From GCA-003244245 sp050700115 (GTDB lineage: Bacteria > Actinomycetota > Actinomycetes > Mycobacteriales > Pseudonocardiaceae), in assembly GCA_050700115.1 (NCBI GenBank), contig JBOHGG010000027.1, positions 1 to 64,000 of the forward strand: a stretch of 64,000 nucleotides of DNA. The letters run 5' to 3'. The notes beneath the pieces are model-generated. The model did no database searches. It was given only the letters and a program-made list of their open reading frames with translations, and was not told the origin of the DNA. Positions 39,271 to 47,945 of this stretch are shown one piece after another (the first letter of the stretch is position 1; each line of letters begins with the position of its first letter). A program made the position numbers and the translations under genes.

Positions 39271-39582
39271 TCATCCCCGCTGGCCCCGCCCTGACGGCTC
39301 CGGTTCCCGGTCCGAGAGATGTCGCCGCCGCTGTGTCGTGAGTCGACGCAGGGCGAGCAGGCCGCCGATACCGGGGATGAGCGCCATCAGTGTCGCTTGC
39401 CTCGTCGCTCCGGCTGCGCGGACCGCGGCGATGATGACGAACAGATAGGCGCAGCCGTGTGTGGGGCCGATCACCGAGGAGACGGCCGGCCAGTGCACGG
39501 TGGCGAGGTTGGCCAGCAGCACGATCAGGGTGACCAGCTCGACGCCGGTGGCGGCCCGCAGGAGTCGCAACGAGGCGCTCAC
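39271..39582 (-). CDS. DUF3817 family membrane protein
   Basis: A 103-residue protein with three membrane helices. The opening 'LRLLRAATGVELVTLIVLLAN' and 'GPTHGCAYLFVIIAAVRA' are typical of DUF3817. The GTG at 39582 has AGGAG seven bases upstream; its start overlaps the preceding gene's stop region, so the two are coupled. Function is unknown. Confidence 0.75.
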   Translation of the reverse strand: MSASLRLLRAATGVELVTLIVLLANLATVHWPAVSSVIGPTHGCAYLFVIIAAVRAAGATRQATLMALIPGIGGLLALRRLTTQRRRHLSDREPEPSGRGQRG

Positions 39583-39584
39583 GG

Positions 39585-40079
39585 TCACACTCCTGTGGTG
39601 GACCCGGGGCGGACGATCATCAAGACGGTGACGGTGACCCACAGGAGGTTGAACATTCCGGTGTGCATGGCGAGCCGCCGGGCCATGCCCTGTTCCTGTT
39701 CCCTCCTGGGCCGAGGCGCGGCGACGGTATCGAGGTCGGCCACGATCGCGCCCTGCCGGGGCAGCACGAGCAGGGCCAGCACGGCGGCCGCGATTGCGGT
39801 CAGGACGATCGAGACGATCAGCCAGGTGTCACCCAGTACCTGCAGACTGCTGGCGGTCGCGAGGCCGAATACGGGCACCACGACGCCGACGGCCGCGTAG
39901 ACCCGGCAGATGCGGTGCAGGGTGCGCACCACGGCCACCGCCTGAGCGTCCGCCTGATCGCTGCCCGGATCGGACAGGGCGCGGCGGGCAGCGGCCGGGA
40001 ACATGCTGGCCGCCACGGTCACGGGTCCGATGGCGATGATCACAGCCAGGACGTGGACAGCGAGGAGGAACTTCGTCAC
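39585..40079 (-). CDS. DUF2269-like membrane protein
   Basis: A 164-residue four-helix membrane protein starting with GTG (MTKFLLAVHVLAVIIAIGPV). The early histidine in the first helix, the basic loop 'RTLHRICRVYAAVGVVVPVFG' and the 'MHTGMFNLLWVTVTVLMIVRPG' end fit the DUF2269 family. It is coupled to the DUF3817 gene. It is divergent from a GlxA-type regulator that could control it. Confidence 0.65.
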   Translation of the reverse strand: MTKFLLAVHVLAVIIAIGPVTVAASMFPAAARRALSDPGSDQADAQAVAVVRTLHRICRVYAAVGVVVPVFGLATASSLQVLGDTWLIVSIVLTAIAAAVLALLVLPRQGAIVADLDTVAAPRPRREQEQGMARRLAMHTGMFNLLWVTVTVLMIVRPGSTTGV

Positions 40080-40278
40080 GGAACGGGCCGCCCTTCAGGG
40101 ATCTGGCCCTGAGGCTAGCCACCGCGCACAGCGTCAGAAAAGTGGCTGAATCGCCACATGTCAACGGATTCTCGCCAGAAGAGCTGCAAGGCTCTGAACT
40201 GGCAGATCACCAATTGATGACAGAAAAGCGCTGTTCACCGCGCTTGGCGGGATGACGAGGTCGACCTATTCTGTGGCC

Positions 40279-41259
40279 ATGCACACGGTAGCCGTCCTCG
40301 CCCTGGACGGGGTGATCGCCTTCGACCTGGCCACCCCGATCGAGGTCTTCAGCCGCACGCGCCTGCCGGACGGCCGCGCCGCCTACCGGGTCCGTATCTG
40401 CGCAGCGACCGAGGAGATCGACGCCGGCGCGTTCATCCTCCGTGCGCCATGGGGGCTGAATGCGCTGGCCGAAGCGGACACGATCATCCTGCCCGGCTGC
40501 GCCGACCCCACCGCCCCGGTCCCGGTCGAGGTTCTCGACGCGCTGCGCCGGGCGGCCGCCCACGGCACCCGCATCGCCTCGATCTGCGCGGGAGCCTTCA
40601 CCCTGGCCGCCACCGGACTCCTGGATGGACGGCGAGCCACCACCCACTGGCTCGCCGCCGCCCTGCTCGCGGCCAGTCACCCCGGCGTTGAGGTGGACCC
40701 CGATGTGCTCTATGTGGACAACGGCCAGTTCTTGACCTCAGCAGGTGCCGCCGCCGGGCTCGACCTGTGCCTGCACATGATCCGTCGAGACCACGGCTCC
40801 GCGGTCGCCGCCGACGCCGCGCGGCTGTCCGTCATGCCCCTGGAACGCGACGGGGGGCAGGCCCAGTTCATCGTCCACGAACAACCGCCCACTCCCCGCG
40901 GGTCGGCCATGGAGCCCCTGCTGCGATGGATGGAGGACAACGCCACCAAGGAACTCGCCCTCGACGACATCGCCACCCACGCCGGAATGAGCACCCGCAC
41001 TCTCAACCGCCGCTTCCGCGAACAGGCCGGCACCACACCCCTCCAGTGGCTGCACCGCACCCGGGTCCACCAAGCGCAGTACCTGCTGGAGACGACCACA
41101 CACCCAGTCGACCGGATCGCCGCACAAGTCGGATTCGGCTCACCCACCGCCTTCCGCGACCGCTTCAAACGCCTCGTCGGCACCAGCCCGCACGCCTACC
41201 GCCACGCCTTTCAAAGCCCCCTGCACGATGATCGGCGCACGCGCCGGGTCAGGGCTTGA
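40279..41259 (+). CDS. GlxA-type AraC-family regulator (DJ-1/PfpI + HTH_18)
   Basis: A 326-residue regulator. The N-terminal GATase1-like DJ-1/PfpI domain begins MHTVAVLALDGVIAFDLATP and contains the nucleophile-elbow cysteine in 'RIASICAGAFTLAATGLLDG'. The C-terminal AraC HTH includes 'ELALDDIATHAGMSTRTLNRRFREQAGTTPLQWLHRTRVHQAQYLLE' and 'VGFGSPTAFRDRFKRLVG'. The ATG at 40279 is chosen because the domain starts there. It probably controls the divergent DUF2269/DUF3817 pair or the CDS of an unlinked operon. Confidence 0.87.
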   Translation: MHTVAVLALDGVIAFDLATPIEVFSRTRLPDGRAAYRVRICAATEEIDAGAFILRAPWGLNALAEADTIILPGCADPTAPVPVEVLDALRRAAAHGTRIASICAGAFTLAATGLLDGRRATTHWLAAALLAASHPGVEVDPDVLYVDNGQFLTSAGAAAGLDLCLHMIRRDHGSAVAADAARLSVMPLERDGGQAQFIVHEQPPTPRGSAMEPLLRWMEDNATKELALDDIATHAGMSTRTLNRRFREQAGTTPLQWLHRTRVHQAQYLLETTTHPVDRIAAQVGFGSPTAFRDRFKRLVGTSPHAYRHAFQSPLHDDRRTRRVRA

Positions 41260-41271
41260 GCCTCCACTGGC

Positions 41272-41748
41272 TCACCCCATGCCTTTGACCCGCCGTCCCA
41301 TGGCGCGCTGCACCTCGCGATCAGCGTCGCGCTTGGCCAGGTCGGCTCGCTTGTCATAAGACCGTTTGCCGCGGGCCAGCGCGATCTCCACCTTCACCTT
41401 GCCGTCGGAGAAGTACATCGACAGCGGCACCAGCGACAGCCCGCCCTCCCTGGTCTTGCCGATCAGCCGGAGGATCTCCTTGCGGTGCAGCAGCAACTTG
41501 CGGGTCCGCCGAGGCTCGTGGTTGGTCCAGCTACCTTGGTCGTATTCCGGGATGTGCACGCCGCGCAGCCACACCTCACCGTCCTCGACACTGGCATAGG
41601 CGTCGGCCAGCGAGGCGCGGCCGGCCCGCAGTGACTTGACCTCCGTGCCGGTGAGCACGATGCCCGCCTCGTAGGTGTCCATGATCGCGTAATCGTGCCG
41701 GGCCCGCCGGTTCGACACGATCACCTTGCGGCCGCGCTCCTTGCTCAT
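41272..41748 (-). CDS. smpB: SsrA-binding protein SmpB
   Basis: A 158-residue SmpB with the family motifs 'SNRRARHDYAIMDTYEAGIVLTGTEVKSLRAGRASLADAY', 'GVHIPEYDQGSWTNHEPRRTRKLLLHR' and the basic tail 'KRADLAKRDADREVQRAMGRR'. It binds the tRNA-like part of tmRNA and places its tail in the mRNA channel of stalled ribosomes. It lies 30 bases downstream of ftsX and close to ssrA, the usual actinobacterial order. Confidence 0.98.
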   Translation of the reverse strand: MSKERGRKVIVSNRRARHDYAIMDTYEAGIVLTGTEVKSLRAGRASLADAYASVEDGEVWLRGVHIPEYDQGSWTNHEPRRTRKLLLHRKEILRLIGKTREGGLSLVPLSMYFSDGKVKVEIALARGKRSYDKRADLAKRDADREVQRAMGRRVKGMG

Positions 41749-41778
41749 AGATCCCTGCTCATGGCTTTTCAGGCGCCG

Positions 41779-42681
41779 TTAGTCCCGGACGTAAAGGCGC
41801 AACGTCACGTAACCGGTCACAGCGGCGACCACGGCGCCCAGCACAAGCAGGATCGGTGCGACTGCGAAGATCTCCGCATAGCGCAAGCGTGGCACGATCC
41901 CGGCCTCGAAGACACTCGCGAACACCCGATCGACGAAAGCCACCTTGCCGAGCACCAGGCCCGCGATGGCCAGCACGCCACCAACCACGCCGGCAACCGC
42001 AGCCTCAAGGACAAAGGGAAGCTGGGTGTACCAGCGGGTGGCGCCAGTCAGGCGCATGACGCCGACCTCGGCGCGCCGGTTGAACGCCGACAGCTGGACG
42101 GTGTTGGAGATCAGCAGCAGCGCGGCGAGAAGCTGGATCAACCCGATCCCGAAGGTGGCGTTGCGCAGCCCGTTGAGTGCCCGGAACAGGTCCCGGAGGT
42201 ACTCACCCTGGTCTCGGACCCGGTCCACGCCGGGGCGCCCGGTGAACTCCTTGGCGATGGAAGGAAAACGTGCCGGATCCGACAGCTGGACCCGAAGCGA
42301 CGCCGGTAGCGCCTCGGCCCTGGCGAGCTGCAGCAGTTCCGGTTGGCCCTCGAAGATCCGCTGGAACCGCTCGAAAGCGGCTTGCCGGTTTTCGAACACC
42401 ACCGACTGCACGCCGGCGGTGGCCTCCAGCTGTCCACGGAGGGCCGCGCAGGTACTTGACGTGCAGCCGCCGTCGTTCGCGCTGATGTCGGCGCTGAGGT
42501 ACACCACGGTCTCGACGCGCTGGTAGTAGTCCTGCTGCATCCGGTCGATGGTGCGGACGAGGAGCAGGCCCCCGCCCAGCAGGCCCAGAGAGACCGCAGT
42601 GGTCAGGATCATCGCCACGGTCATGGTGACGTTGCGGCGCAGGCCGGTGACGACCTCGCTGAACACGAAGCTGGCACGCAT
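41779..42681 (-). CDS. ftsX: Cell-division ABC transporter permease-like protein FtsX
   Basis: A 300-residue protein with one N-terminal helix (MTMTVAMILTTAVSLGLLGGGLLLV), an extracellular domain (about 50-165) and three C-terminal helices, the FtsX topology. The extracellular loop with 'SANDGGCTSSTCAALRGQL' contains two cysteines. With FtsE it transmits signals across the membrane to control peptidoglycan hydrolases such as RipC. It is in the operon prfB-ftsE-ftsX-smpB. Confidence 0.95.
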   Translation of the reverse strand: MRASFVFSEVVTGLRRNVTMTVAMILTTAVSLGLLGGGLLLVRTIDRMQQDYYQRVETVVYLSADISANDGGCTSSTCAALRGQLEATAGVQSVVFENRQAAFERFQRIFEGQPELLQLARAEALPASLRVQLSDPARFPSIAKEFTGRPGVDRVRDQGEYLRDLFRALNGLRNATFGIGLIQLLAALLLISNTVQLSAFNRRAEVGVMRLTGATRWYTQLPFVLEAAVAGVVGGVLAIAGLVLGKVAFVDRVFASVFEAGIVPRLRYAEIFAVAPILLVLGAVVAAVTGYVTLRLYVRD

Positions 42682-42717
42682 CGGGAGTGGACATTCCTCG
42701 CGGTCGGGGGTGGGGTC

Positions 42718-42760
42718 TCAGTGGCCGTTGAACTTCAGTGGCCGTTGAACTTCAGTGGCC
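42718..42760 (-). repeat. 17-base tandem repeat at the ftsE 3' end
   Basis: On the minus strand the unit GGCCACTGAAGTTCAAC is present twice plus a third partial GGCCACTGA. It starts in the last codons of ftsE (Gly-His-stop) and continues into the ftsE-ftsX gap, producing three TGA triplets. It looks like a replication-slippage expansion. Confidence 0.75.
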
Positions 42761-43441
42761 GACGCCGTACACGCCGCGGCTCTCGTCCCGGATCACCTGT
42801 CCGAGGTGGAGTTCCACGACGCGGCGGCGCATCGAGTCGACAATCGAATGGTCGTGGGTGGCCATCAGTACTGTGGTTCCGGTTCGGTTGATCCGTTCCA
42901 GCAACAACATGATGTCCTGGCTGATGTCGGGGTCCAGGTTTCCGGTGGGTTCGTCAGCCAGCAGCAGCAGCGGCCGGTTCACGAAGGCCCTGGCGATCGC
43001 CACCCGCTGCTGCTCCCCGCCGGACAGCTCATGTGGCATCCGGTCCGCCTTGCCCTCCAAGCCGACCAGTTCGAGCACCTCGGGCACCACCTTGCGGATG
43101 GTGTGCCGGGGTTTTCCGATCACCTCGAGAGCAAATCCGACGTTCTCGGAGACGGTTTTGTTGGTCAAGAGCCGGAAATCCTGGAACACACAGCCGACCC
43201 GCTGCCGCAGCTGCGGGATACGGCGCTGGGAAAGCTTGCCGAGGTTCCAGTTGGCCACGTAGACATCGCCTTTGGTGGCTACCTCCTCGCGCAGCAGCAG
43301 GCGCAAAAAGGTGGACTTACCCGACCCGGACGGTCCGATGAGGAACACGAACTCGCCCTTGTCCACCTCGACCGACACGTTGTCGAGCGCGGGTCTGGTG
43401 GCGGTCTTGTAGGCCTTGCTGACGTGCTCGAGCCGGATCAC
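42752..43441 (-). CDS. ftsE: Cell-division ATP-binding protein FtsE
   Basis: A 229-residue ABC ATPase: MIRLEHVSKAYKTATRPALD, Walker A GPSGSGKST (about 36-44), signature LSGGE in 'MPHELSGGEQQRVAIARAFV', Walker B 'LLLADEPTGNLD', H-loop 'MATHDHSIVD'. It partners with FtsX. The order prfB-ftsE-ftsX-smpB identifies it as FtsE rather than a generic LolD-like ATPase. Confidence 0.96.
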   Translation of the reverse strand: MIRLEHVSKAYKTATRPALDNVSVEVDKGEFVFLIGPSGSGKSTFLRLLLREEVATKGDVYVANWNLGKLSQRRIPQLRQRVGCVFQDFRLLTNKTVSENVGFALEVIGKPRHTIRKVVPEVLELVGLEGKADRMPHELSGGEQQRVAIARAFVNRPLLLLADEPTGNLDPDISQDIMLLLERINRTGTTVLMATHDHSIVDSMRRRVVELHLGQVIRDESRGVYGVGH

Positions 43442-43518
43442 GAGCGGCGAGTCTACTCATCCGGGCCAGATAATCTGCGGCAACCGGCGGTGGGTCGCCA
43501 CATTGGTCCGAGCAAGCG

Positions 43519-44631
43519 CTAAGCGGCGCCGGCAGTCTGGCGCTGGCGGCGCCACCGGATACCGGACTCGAGAAAACCGTCGATGTCCCCGTCGAGCACT
43601 GCGTCGGGGTTGCCCACCTCGTGCTCGGTCCGTAGGTCCTTGACCATCTGGTAGGGATGCAGCACGTAGGAGCGCATCTGGTTGCCCCACGAGCTGCCCT
43701 CGCCCTTGAGCGCGTCCAGCTCCGCCTGCCGCTCCTGGCGCTTGCGCTCCAACAGCCGGGACTGCAGCACCCGCATCGCCGCAGCCCGGTTCTGGATCTG
43801 CGACTTCTCGTTCTGGCAGGACACCACGATCCCGCTGGGCAGGTGGGTGATGCGCACCGCGGAGTCGGTGGTGTTGACGCTCTGCCCGCCGGGTCCAGAA
43901 GATCGGAAGACGTCGATGCGGATCTCGTTCTCCGGGATGTCGACGTGGTCGGTGGTCGCGGTCACCGGCAGTACCTCGACACCGGCGAAGGAGGTCTGCC
44001 GGCGGCCCTGGTTGTCGAACGGTGAGATCCGGACCAGCCGATGGGTGCCCTGCTCCACCGACAGGGTGCCGTAAGCAAAGGGTGCCTTGACCACGAAGGT
44101 GGCCGACTTGATCCCGGCTTCCTCGGCCAAGGAAGTGTCGTAGATCTCGGTGGGGTAGCCGTGCCGCTCGGCCCACCGGAGGTACATCCGCATCAGCATC
44201 TCGGCGAAGTCGGCGGCATCCACCCCCCCGGCCTCGGACCGGATCGTCACCAGGGCATCCCGCTCGTCGTACTCGCCGGCCAGCAGCGTCCGGATCTCCA
44301 ACGACGCGATCTCCGCGCCCAGCTTGGTTCGCTCGGCTTCGGCCTCGCTTCGGGCCGCCTCGTCAGCCCCTTCCTCGGCCAGCTCGTAGAGGATCTCCAC
44401 GTCTTCCAGACGCTGCCGCAGACCGAGCAATCGCCGCAGGTCACCCTGCTTGTGGGCGAGCTTGCTGTTGACCTGCTGGGCAAACTCGACGTCATCCCAC
44501 AGGTCTGGGCGGCTGGCCTGCTCCTCCAGCTCGGCCACCTGGGCCCGCAACCGGTCGATGTCCAGTGCAGTCTCGATCCCGGCAAGGGTGCCGGCCAGGT
44601 CCTTGAGATCGGCGGCGACGTCGGTGTTCAC
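43519..44631 (-). CDS. prfB: Peptide chain release factor 2
   Basis: A 370-residue RF2 with the SPF tripeptide (203-205) that reads UGA/UAA and the GGQ motif (SSGPGGQSVN, 248-250) that triggers hydrolysis at the peptidyl-transferase centre. The gene is continuous from its ATG and has no programmed +1 frameshift near codon 25, unlike E. coli prfB. It is the first gene of the ftsEX-smpB cluster. Confidence 0.97.
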   Translation of the reverse strand: MNTDVAADLKDLAGTLAGIETALDIDRLRAQVAELEEQASRPDLWDDVEFAQQVNSKLAHKQGDLRRLLGLRQRLEDVEILYELAEEGADEAARSEAEAERTKLGAEIASLEIRTLLAGEYDERDALVTIRSEAGGVDAADFAEMLMRMYLRWAERHGYPTEIYDTSLAEEAGIKSATFVVKAPFAYGTLSVEQGTHRLVRISPFDNQGRRQTSFAGVEVLPVTATTDHVDIPENEIRIDVFRSSGPGGQSVNTTDSAVRITHLPSGIVVSCQNEKSQIQNRAAAMRVLQSRLLERKRQERQAELDALKGEGSSWGNQMRSYVLHPYQMVKDLRTEHEVGNPDAVLDGDIDGFLESGIRWRRQRQTAGAA

Positions 44632-44666
44632 ATCGAGCCAGGGTAGTCGCCCCGGACAAACAGGTC

Positions 44667-45167
44667 TCAGTCCGTGGGGATGGCGTCGAGCAACTTGAGC
44701 ACCGCGCGCCGGTGGGCCACGGTGAAATCCGCCGCCGCCTTGGTGTACGGATCGGTCGCCGCCTTCGCCTCCGCTCTGGCCTGGTCAAGGTGAACGATGT
44801 AGTCGGCCCGGGCGGTGCTGACCAGGTTGGCACGCTGCTTGGGGGTGAGCTGACCGGCGTGCACGAGGCGCAGGATCAGCGGGCTGCGCAGGTTGTCCGA
44901 TCCTGAGGTGGAGTTCAACCAGGACTTGAACGCGCGCTTGCCGGCGGCGGTGATCACGTACTGCTGGCTGGATCGCGCGCCCCTCTTGCCGAGCCGGAGC
45001 AGGCCGGCCTCGGTGAGCACCGGCAGTTCGCGGTAGACCTGGCTGCGGGTGACGCTGAAAAACGAACCGAACCGCTCGCCGGCAACCGCGACCAGCTGGC
45101 CTCCCGTCCTCGGGCCATCGTGCAACAGTCCCAGCAGAGCGGCCGAGGTGGTGTTCAGGTCGCGCAT
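44667..45167 (-). CDS. PadR-family transcriptional regulator
   Basis: A 166-residue winged-helix protein: MRDLNTTSAALLGLLHDGPR, 'FFSVTRSQVYRELPVLTEAGLLRLGKRGARSSQQYVITAAGKRAFKSWL', the PadR N-terminal domain, with the helical C-terminal dimerisation domain after about residue 95. ATG 45167 is chosen over a longer start. It lies between prfB and an F420-dependent oxidoreductase; its target is not evident. Confidence 0.85.
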   Translation of the reverse strand: MRDLNTTSAALLGLLHDGPRTGGQLVAVAGERFGSFFSVTRSQVYRELPVLTEAGLLRLGKRGARSSQQYVITAAGKRAFKSWLNSTSGSDNLRSPLILRLVHAGQLTPKQRANLVSTARADYIVHLDQARAEAKAATDPYTKAAADFTVAHRRAVLKLLDAIPTD

Positions 45168-45250
45168 TCGCCCACGGTGCCACGCCAGGCCCGGACCTGT
45201 CCACAATGGTCGGTCTGTCCACTGTGTCAGGCGCCTTCGGCGCCACGGTG

Positions 45251-46306
45251 CTACAGATCGCCGGCGAGGTTGCGGATCCGCTCGATGAGCCGGACCCGCT
45301 CGGCAGCAGATCCAGCCAGCGGGGTCACGTTCAGCGTGGTGGCGCCCGACCCACGCAACACCTCCAACCGTTCCCGCAGGTAGCCCGCCGGTCCGACCAG
45401 CGACGTCCGGCGAAGCAACTCGTCGGGCACCGCTGCGGCCGCATCGTCGGTCTTACCCTCCAGGTAGAGGTCCTGGATGGTCTCGGCCTCGACCTCGAAG
45501 CCGTAGCGGCGAGCCAGGTCATTGTAGAAGTTGCGGCCCTTCGCGCCCATACCGCCGATATACAGCGCCAGCATTGGGCGGATGGCGTCGAGCAACCCGG
45601 CTGCGGTGTCCTTGTCATCGGTGATAGCCAGCGGGGCGGCCACCACGATGTCGAGATCACCCAGCGCCTGGTCCCGCTTCGCCCTGCCCTGCGCCAGCGA
45701 GTCCCCCCATACCTCGGCGGCGCGCTCGGGCAGGTAGAAGATCGGCTCCCAGCCCTCGGCGATCTCCGCGGCCATCGCGACGTTGCGGGGGCCGATCGCG
45801 GCGATCACGATCGGGATCCGTTCCCGCACCGGGTGGTTGATCAGCTTCAGCGGCTTGCCCAGCCCGGTACCGCGGTCCGCGGGAAGCGGGATCTGGTAGT
45901 GCCTGCCCTGGTACTCCAGCCGCTCCCGGCGCCACACCGTGCGGCAGATCTCCACCAGCTCCCGGGTGCGACCCAGCGGTGCGGTGTAGGGCACGCCGTG
46001 AAAGCCCTCGATCACTTGCGGACCCGACGCACCGATGCCGAGGGTGAACCGACCGCCCGAGACGTAGTCCAGCCCGGCTGCGGTCATCGCGGTCAGCGTC
46101 GGAGTGCGGGTGTAGATCTGCAAGATCCCCGAGGCGATCTCCAGCCGCTCGGTGCGCGCGGCGATGAACCCCAGCTGGCTGACCGCGTCGAAGCTGTAGG
46201 CCTCGGGTACGAACACGATGTCCAACCCGGCCTTCTCGTAGTCGGCCAGTTCCGCGACGGTCTCGCCGAACCCGCCGCTGTAATTCACGGGCATCCCGAT
46301 GCGCAC
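45251..46306 (-). CDS. LLM-class F420-dependent oxidoreductase
   Basis: A 351-residue TIM-barrel luciferase-like protein: MRIGMPVNYSGGFGETVAEL, 'EKAGLDIVFVPEAYSFDAVSQLGFIAARTERLEIASGILQIYTRTPT', 'GRFTLGIGASGPQVIEGFHG', features of the F420-dependent glucose-6-phosphate-dehydrogenase/MER-like group. GTG 46306 has GAGGAA at the proper distance, so the much longer open frame upstream is rejected. The cofactor assignment rests on family knowledge; F420 is common in this lineage. Confidence 0.88.
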   Translation of the reverse strand: MRIGMPVNYSGGFGETVAELADYEKAGLDIVFVPEAYSFDAVSQLGFIAARTERLEIASGILQIYTRTPTLTAMTAAGLDYVSGGRFTLGIGASGPQVIEGFHGVPYTAPLGRTRELVEICRTVWRRERLEYQGRHYQIPLPADRGTGLGKPLKLINHPVRERIPIVIAAIGPRNVAMAAEIAEGWEPIFYLPERAAEVWGDSLAQGRAKRDQALGDLDIVVAAPLAITDDKDTAAGLLDAIRPMLALYIGGMGAKGRNFYNDLARRYGFEVEAETIQDLYLEGKTDDAAAAVPDELLRRTSLVGPAGYLRERLEVLRGSGATTLNVTPLAGSAAERVRLIERIRNLAGDL

Positions 46307-46426
46307 CGCGTTCCTCCTCAGCTGGTGGGAGTCACCGCATCTCCCACCGCAAGCCTGCCAGGGCCGACAGCCGGCGGGGACCCGGTAACGTTGAGTGGCG
46401 CTGGAAACGACGTCGAGGAGGTTCCC

Positions 46427-46777
46427 ATGAGCTACCCCCACCAGATCGTCACCGAGCCCATCAGCCTCGACGAGGCGCGCAGGCTGATCGCCTCCGGTGC
46501 AGCCGTGCTGGTGGACGTCCGCGAGCAGCACGAATGGGATGCCGGGCACGCCGCCGAGGCCGTGCACATGCCGCTCGGAGAGCTCGAGGCGGCCGCATTG
46601 CCGCCCGGCACCCAGATCGTCACCACCTGCCGCTCTGGCGGGCGAGGCTCGCGAGCGGCCGCAGCGTTGCTCGAAGCGGGAGTGCCGGCACGCAACCTGG
46701 CCGGTGGGATGCGTGGCTGGCGTGACGCCGGGCTTCCGTTGGAGTCGTCCGGCGGTGAAGCAGGCTCGGTGGACTGA
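46427..46777 (+). CDS. Rhodanese-like sulfurtransferase domain protein
   Basis: A 116-residue single rhodanese domain: 'SGAAVLVDVREQHEWDAGHAAEAVHMPLGELE' and the active-site loop 'VTTCRSGGRGSRAA' with catalytic Cys in CRSGGR. It transfers sulfane sulfur, probably to thiols such as mycothiol or cyanide. GAGGAGG precedes the ATG. It is divergent from the oxidoreductase gene. Confidence 0.92.
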   Translation: MSYPHQIVTEPISLDEARRLIASGAAVLVDVREQHEWDAGHAAEAVHMPLGELEAAALPPGTQIVTTCRSGGRGSRAAAALLEAGVPARNLAGGMRGWRDAGLPLESSGGEAGSVD

Positions 46778-46789
46778 CGCGGGGCGCGG

Positions 46790-47661
46790 TCGACGGGCTG
46801 TCCGACTCCGACATCCGCACGAAGTTGCGAGCAGCTGCCCCGCCGCTGACCGCGCCGAAGCTGGGTCCCGGGTCGACGCCGGGCCAGCTCGACGGTGAGT
46901 TCGTCAGCGCCGAATTTGATTGGGCGTTCGTCGACCATGCACCGCTGGAGCCCAACAGCGCGGTCGCGGACGTCCGGGAGGACAGCGCCGAGATCTGGTC
47001 CGAGCTCAAGACCCCGATCATCGCGCAGGCCACCATCGCCGAGGCGGTCGGCCTGCCCGTCGAGAAGGTGACCGTGCACGTGGTGCGCGGCGGCGGCTCG
47101 TTCGGCCGGCGGTTGTTCTTCGATGGGGCGCCGGAGGCCGCGCAGATCTCGAAGGCGCTGCGCCGCCCGGTCAAGCTGATGTGGAGCAGTGCCGACGACA
47201 TGCAGCACGGCCGGATGCGCCCGCGCGCCTACTCTCGGCACCGCTTCACCCACGCCGGCGGGCAGATCCTCGGTTACGAGGAGCGGGTCTGCAATGTGGA
47301 GACCGACCGCCGCAACCCTCGGGTGTACAAGGCGGTGATGGCCTTCGACGCGGGGCTACCGATCAACCCGCGCGGCTTGGAGGCGCAGATGCTCAGCGGG
47401 CTCAACGACGGTATCTCGACGGTCCTCTACGCCGGCAACCACCTCGACAACGGTGTATTCCGGGAGACCAGCTACACCGACTTCGGCTACGCCAAGCAGC
47501 GGCACTACCCGACCAACGTCGAGATGTATGTCATGCACAAGACTGCCGACGAGCCCGGCGGGGCCGGTGAGACCATCGTGTCGGCGGCCGGCGGCGCGGT
47601 CGCGAACGCCTACGCGCGGGCCACCGGCACCAAGCCCCGCAGCTTCCCGATCAATTTCTAG
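46790..47661 (+). pseudogene. Molybdopterin-binding hydroxylase large subunit, internally deleted
   Basis: The frame encodes pieces of an isoquinoline 1-oxidoreductase/aldehyde-oxidase-type large subunit: 'HAPLEPNSAVADVREDSAEIW', 'VTVHVVRGGGSFGRRLFFDG', 'RRPVKLMWSSADDMQHGRMRP', then, after 'VCNVETD', an abrupt jump to the C-terminal 'VYKAVMAFDAGLPINPRGLE' and the end 'EPGGAGETIVSAAGGAVANAYARATG', with the conserved glutamate loop. The normal protein is about 700 residues; both the N-terminus and roughly 250 central residues are missing. The deletion is in frame. It is probably non-functional. Confidence 0.75.
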
Positions 47662-47673
47662 AGGAGCCTGACC

Positions 47674-47945
47674 GTGCCCAACTTATCCTTCATCCTCAAC
47701 GGGGAGCGGGTCAGCGTTGACGCACCGGATGACCTGGGGCTGCTGTACGTCCTGCGGGACAAGCTCGGGGTCACGACGTCGCGCAGTGCGGGTACTGCCA
47801 GCCGGGGCAGATCATGACGGCAATCGCGCTGTTGAGGAAGAAGTCCAACCCGTCGGACTCCGACATCGACAGGATCGAGAACGTCTGCCGCTGCGGCACC
47901 TACTTCCGGATCCGCGAGGCGATCAAGCAGGCCGCCCGCGGCTGA
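47674..47945 (+). pseudogene. [2Fe-2S] small subunit of the same hydroxylase, internally deleted and frameshifted
   Basis: GAGGAG precedes a GTG at 47674 encoding LSFILNGERVSVDAPDDLGL and LYVLRDKLGV, the ferredoxin-like N-terminus. After about 47770 a different frame reads QCGYCQPGQIMTAIALLRKK and later 'VCRCGTYFRIREAI', the C-terminal [2Fe-2S] domain. The region with the N-terminal plant-type cluster cysteines is deleted. Losing both this and half of the large subunit indicates a dead operon. Its 3' end overlaps the convergent DUF309 gene by about 20 bases. Confidence 0.75.

Noticed and set aside
44500..44631. Programmed +1 frameshift in prfB
   Set aside because: The frame is continuous from the ATG and has no internal in-frame TGA with a Shine-Dalgarno-like stimulator.
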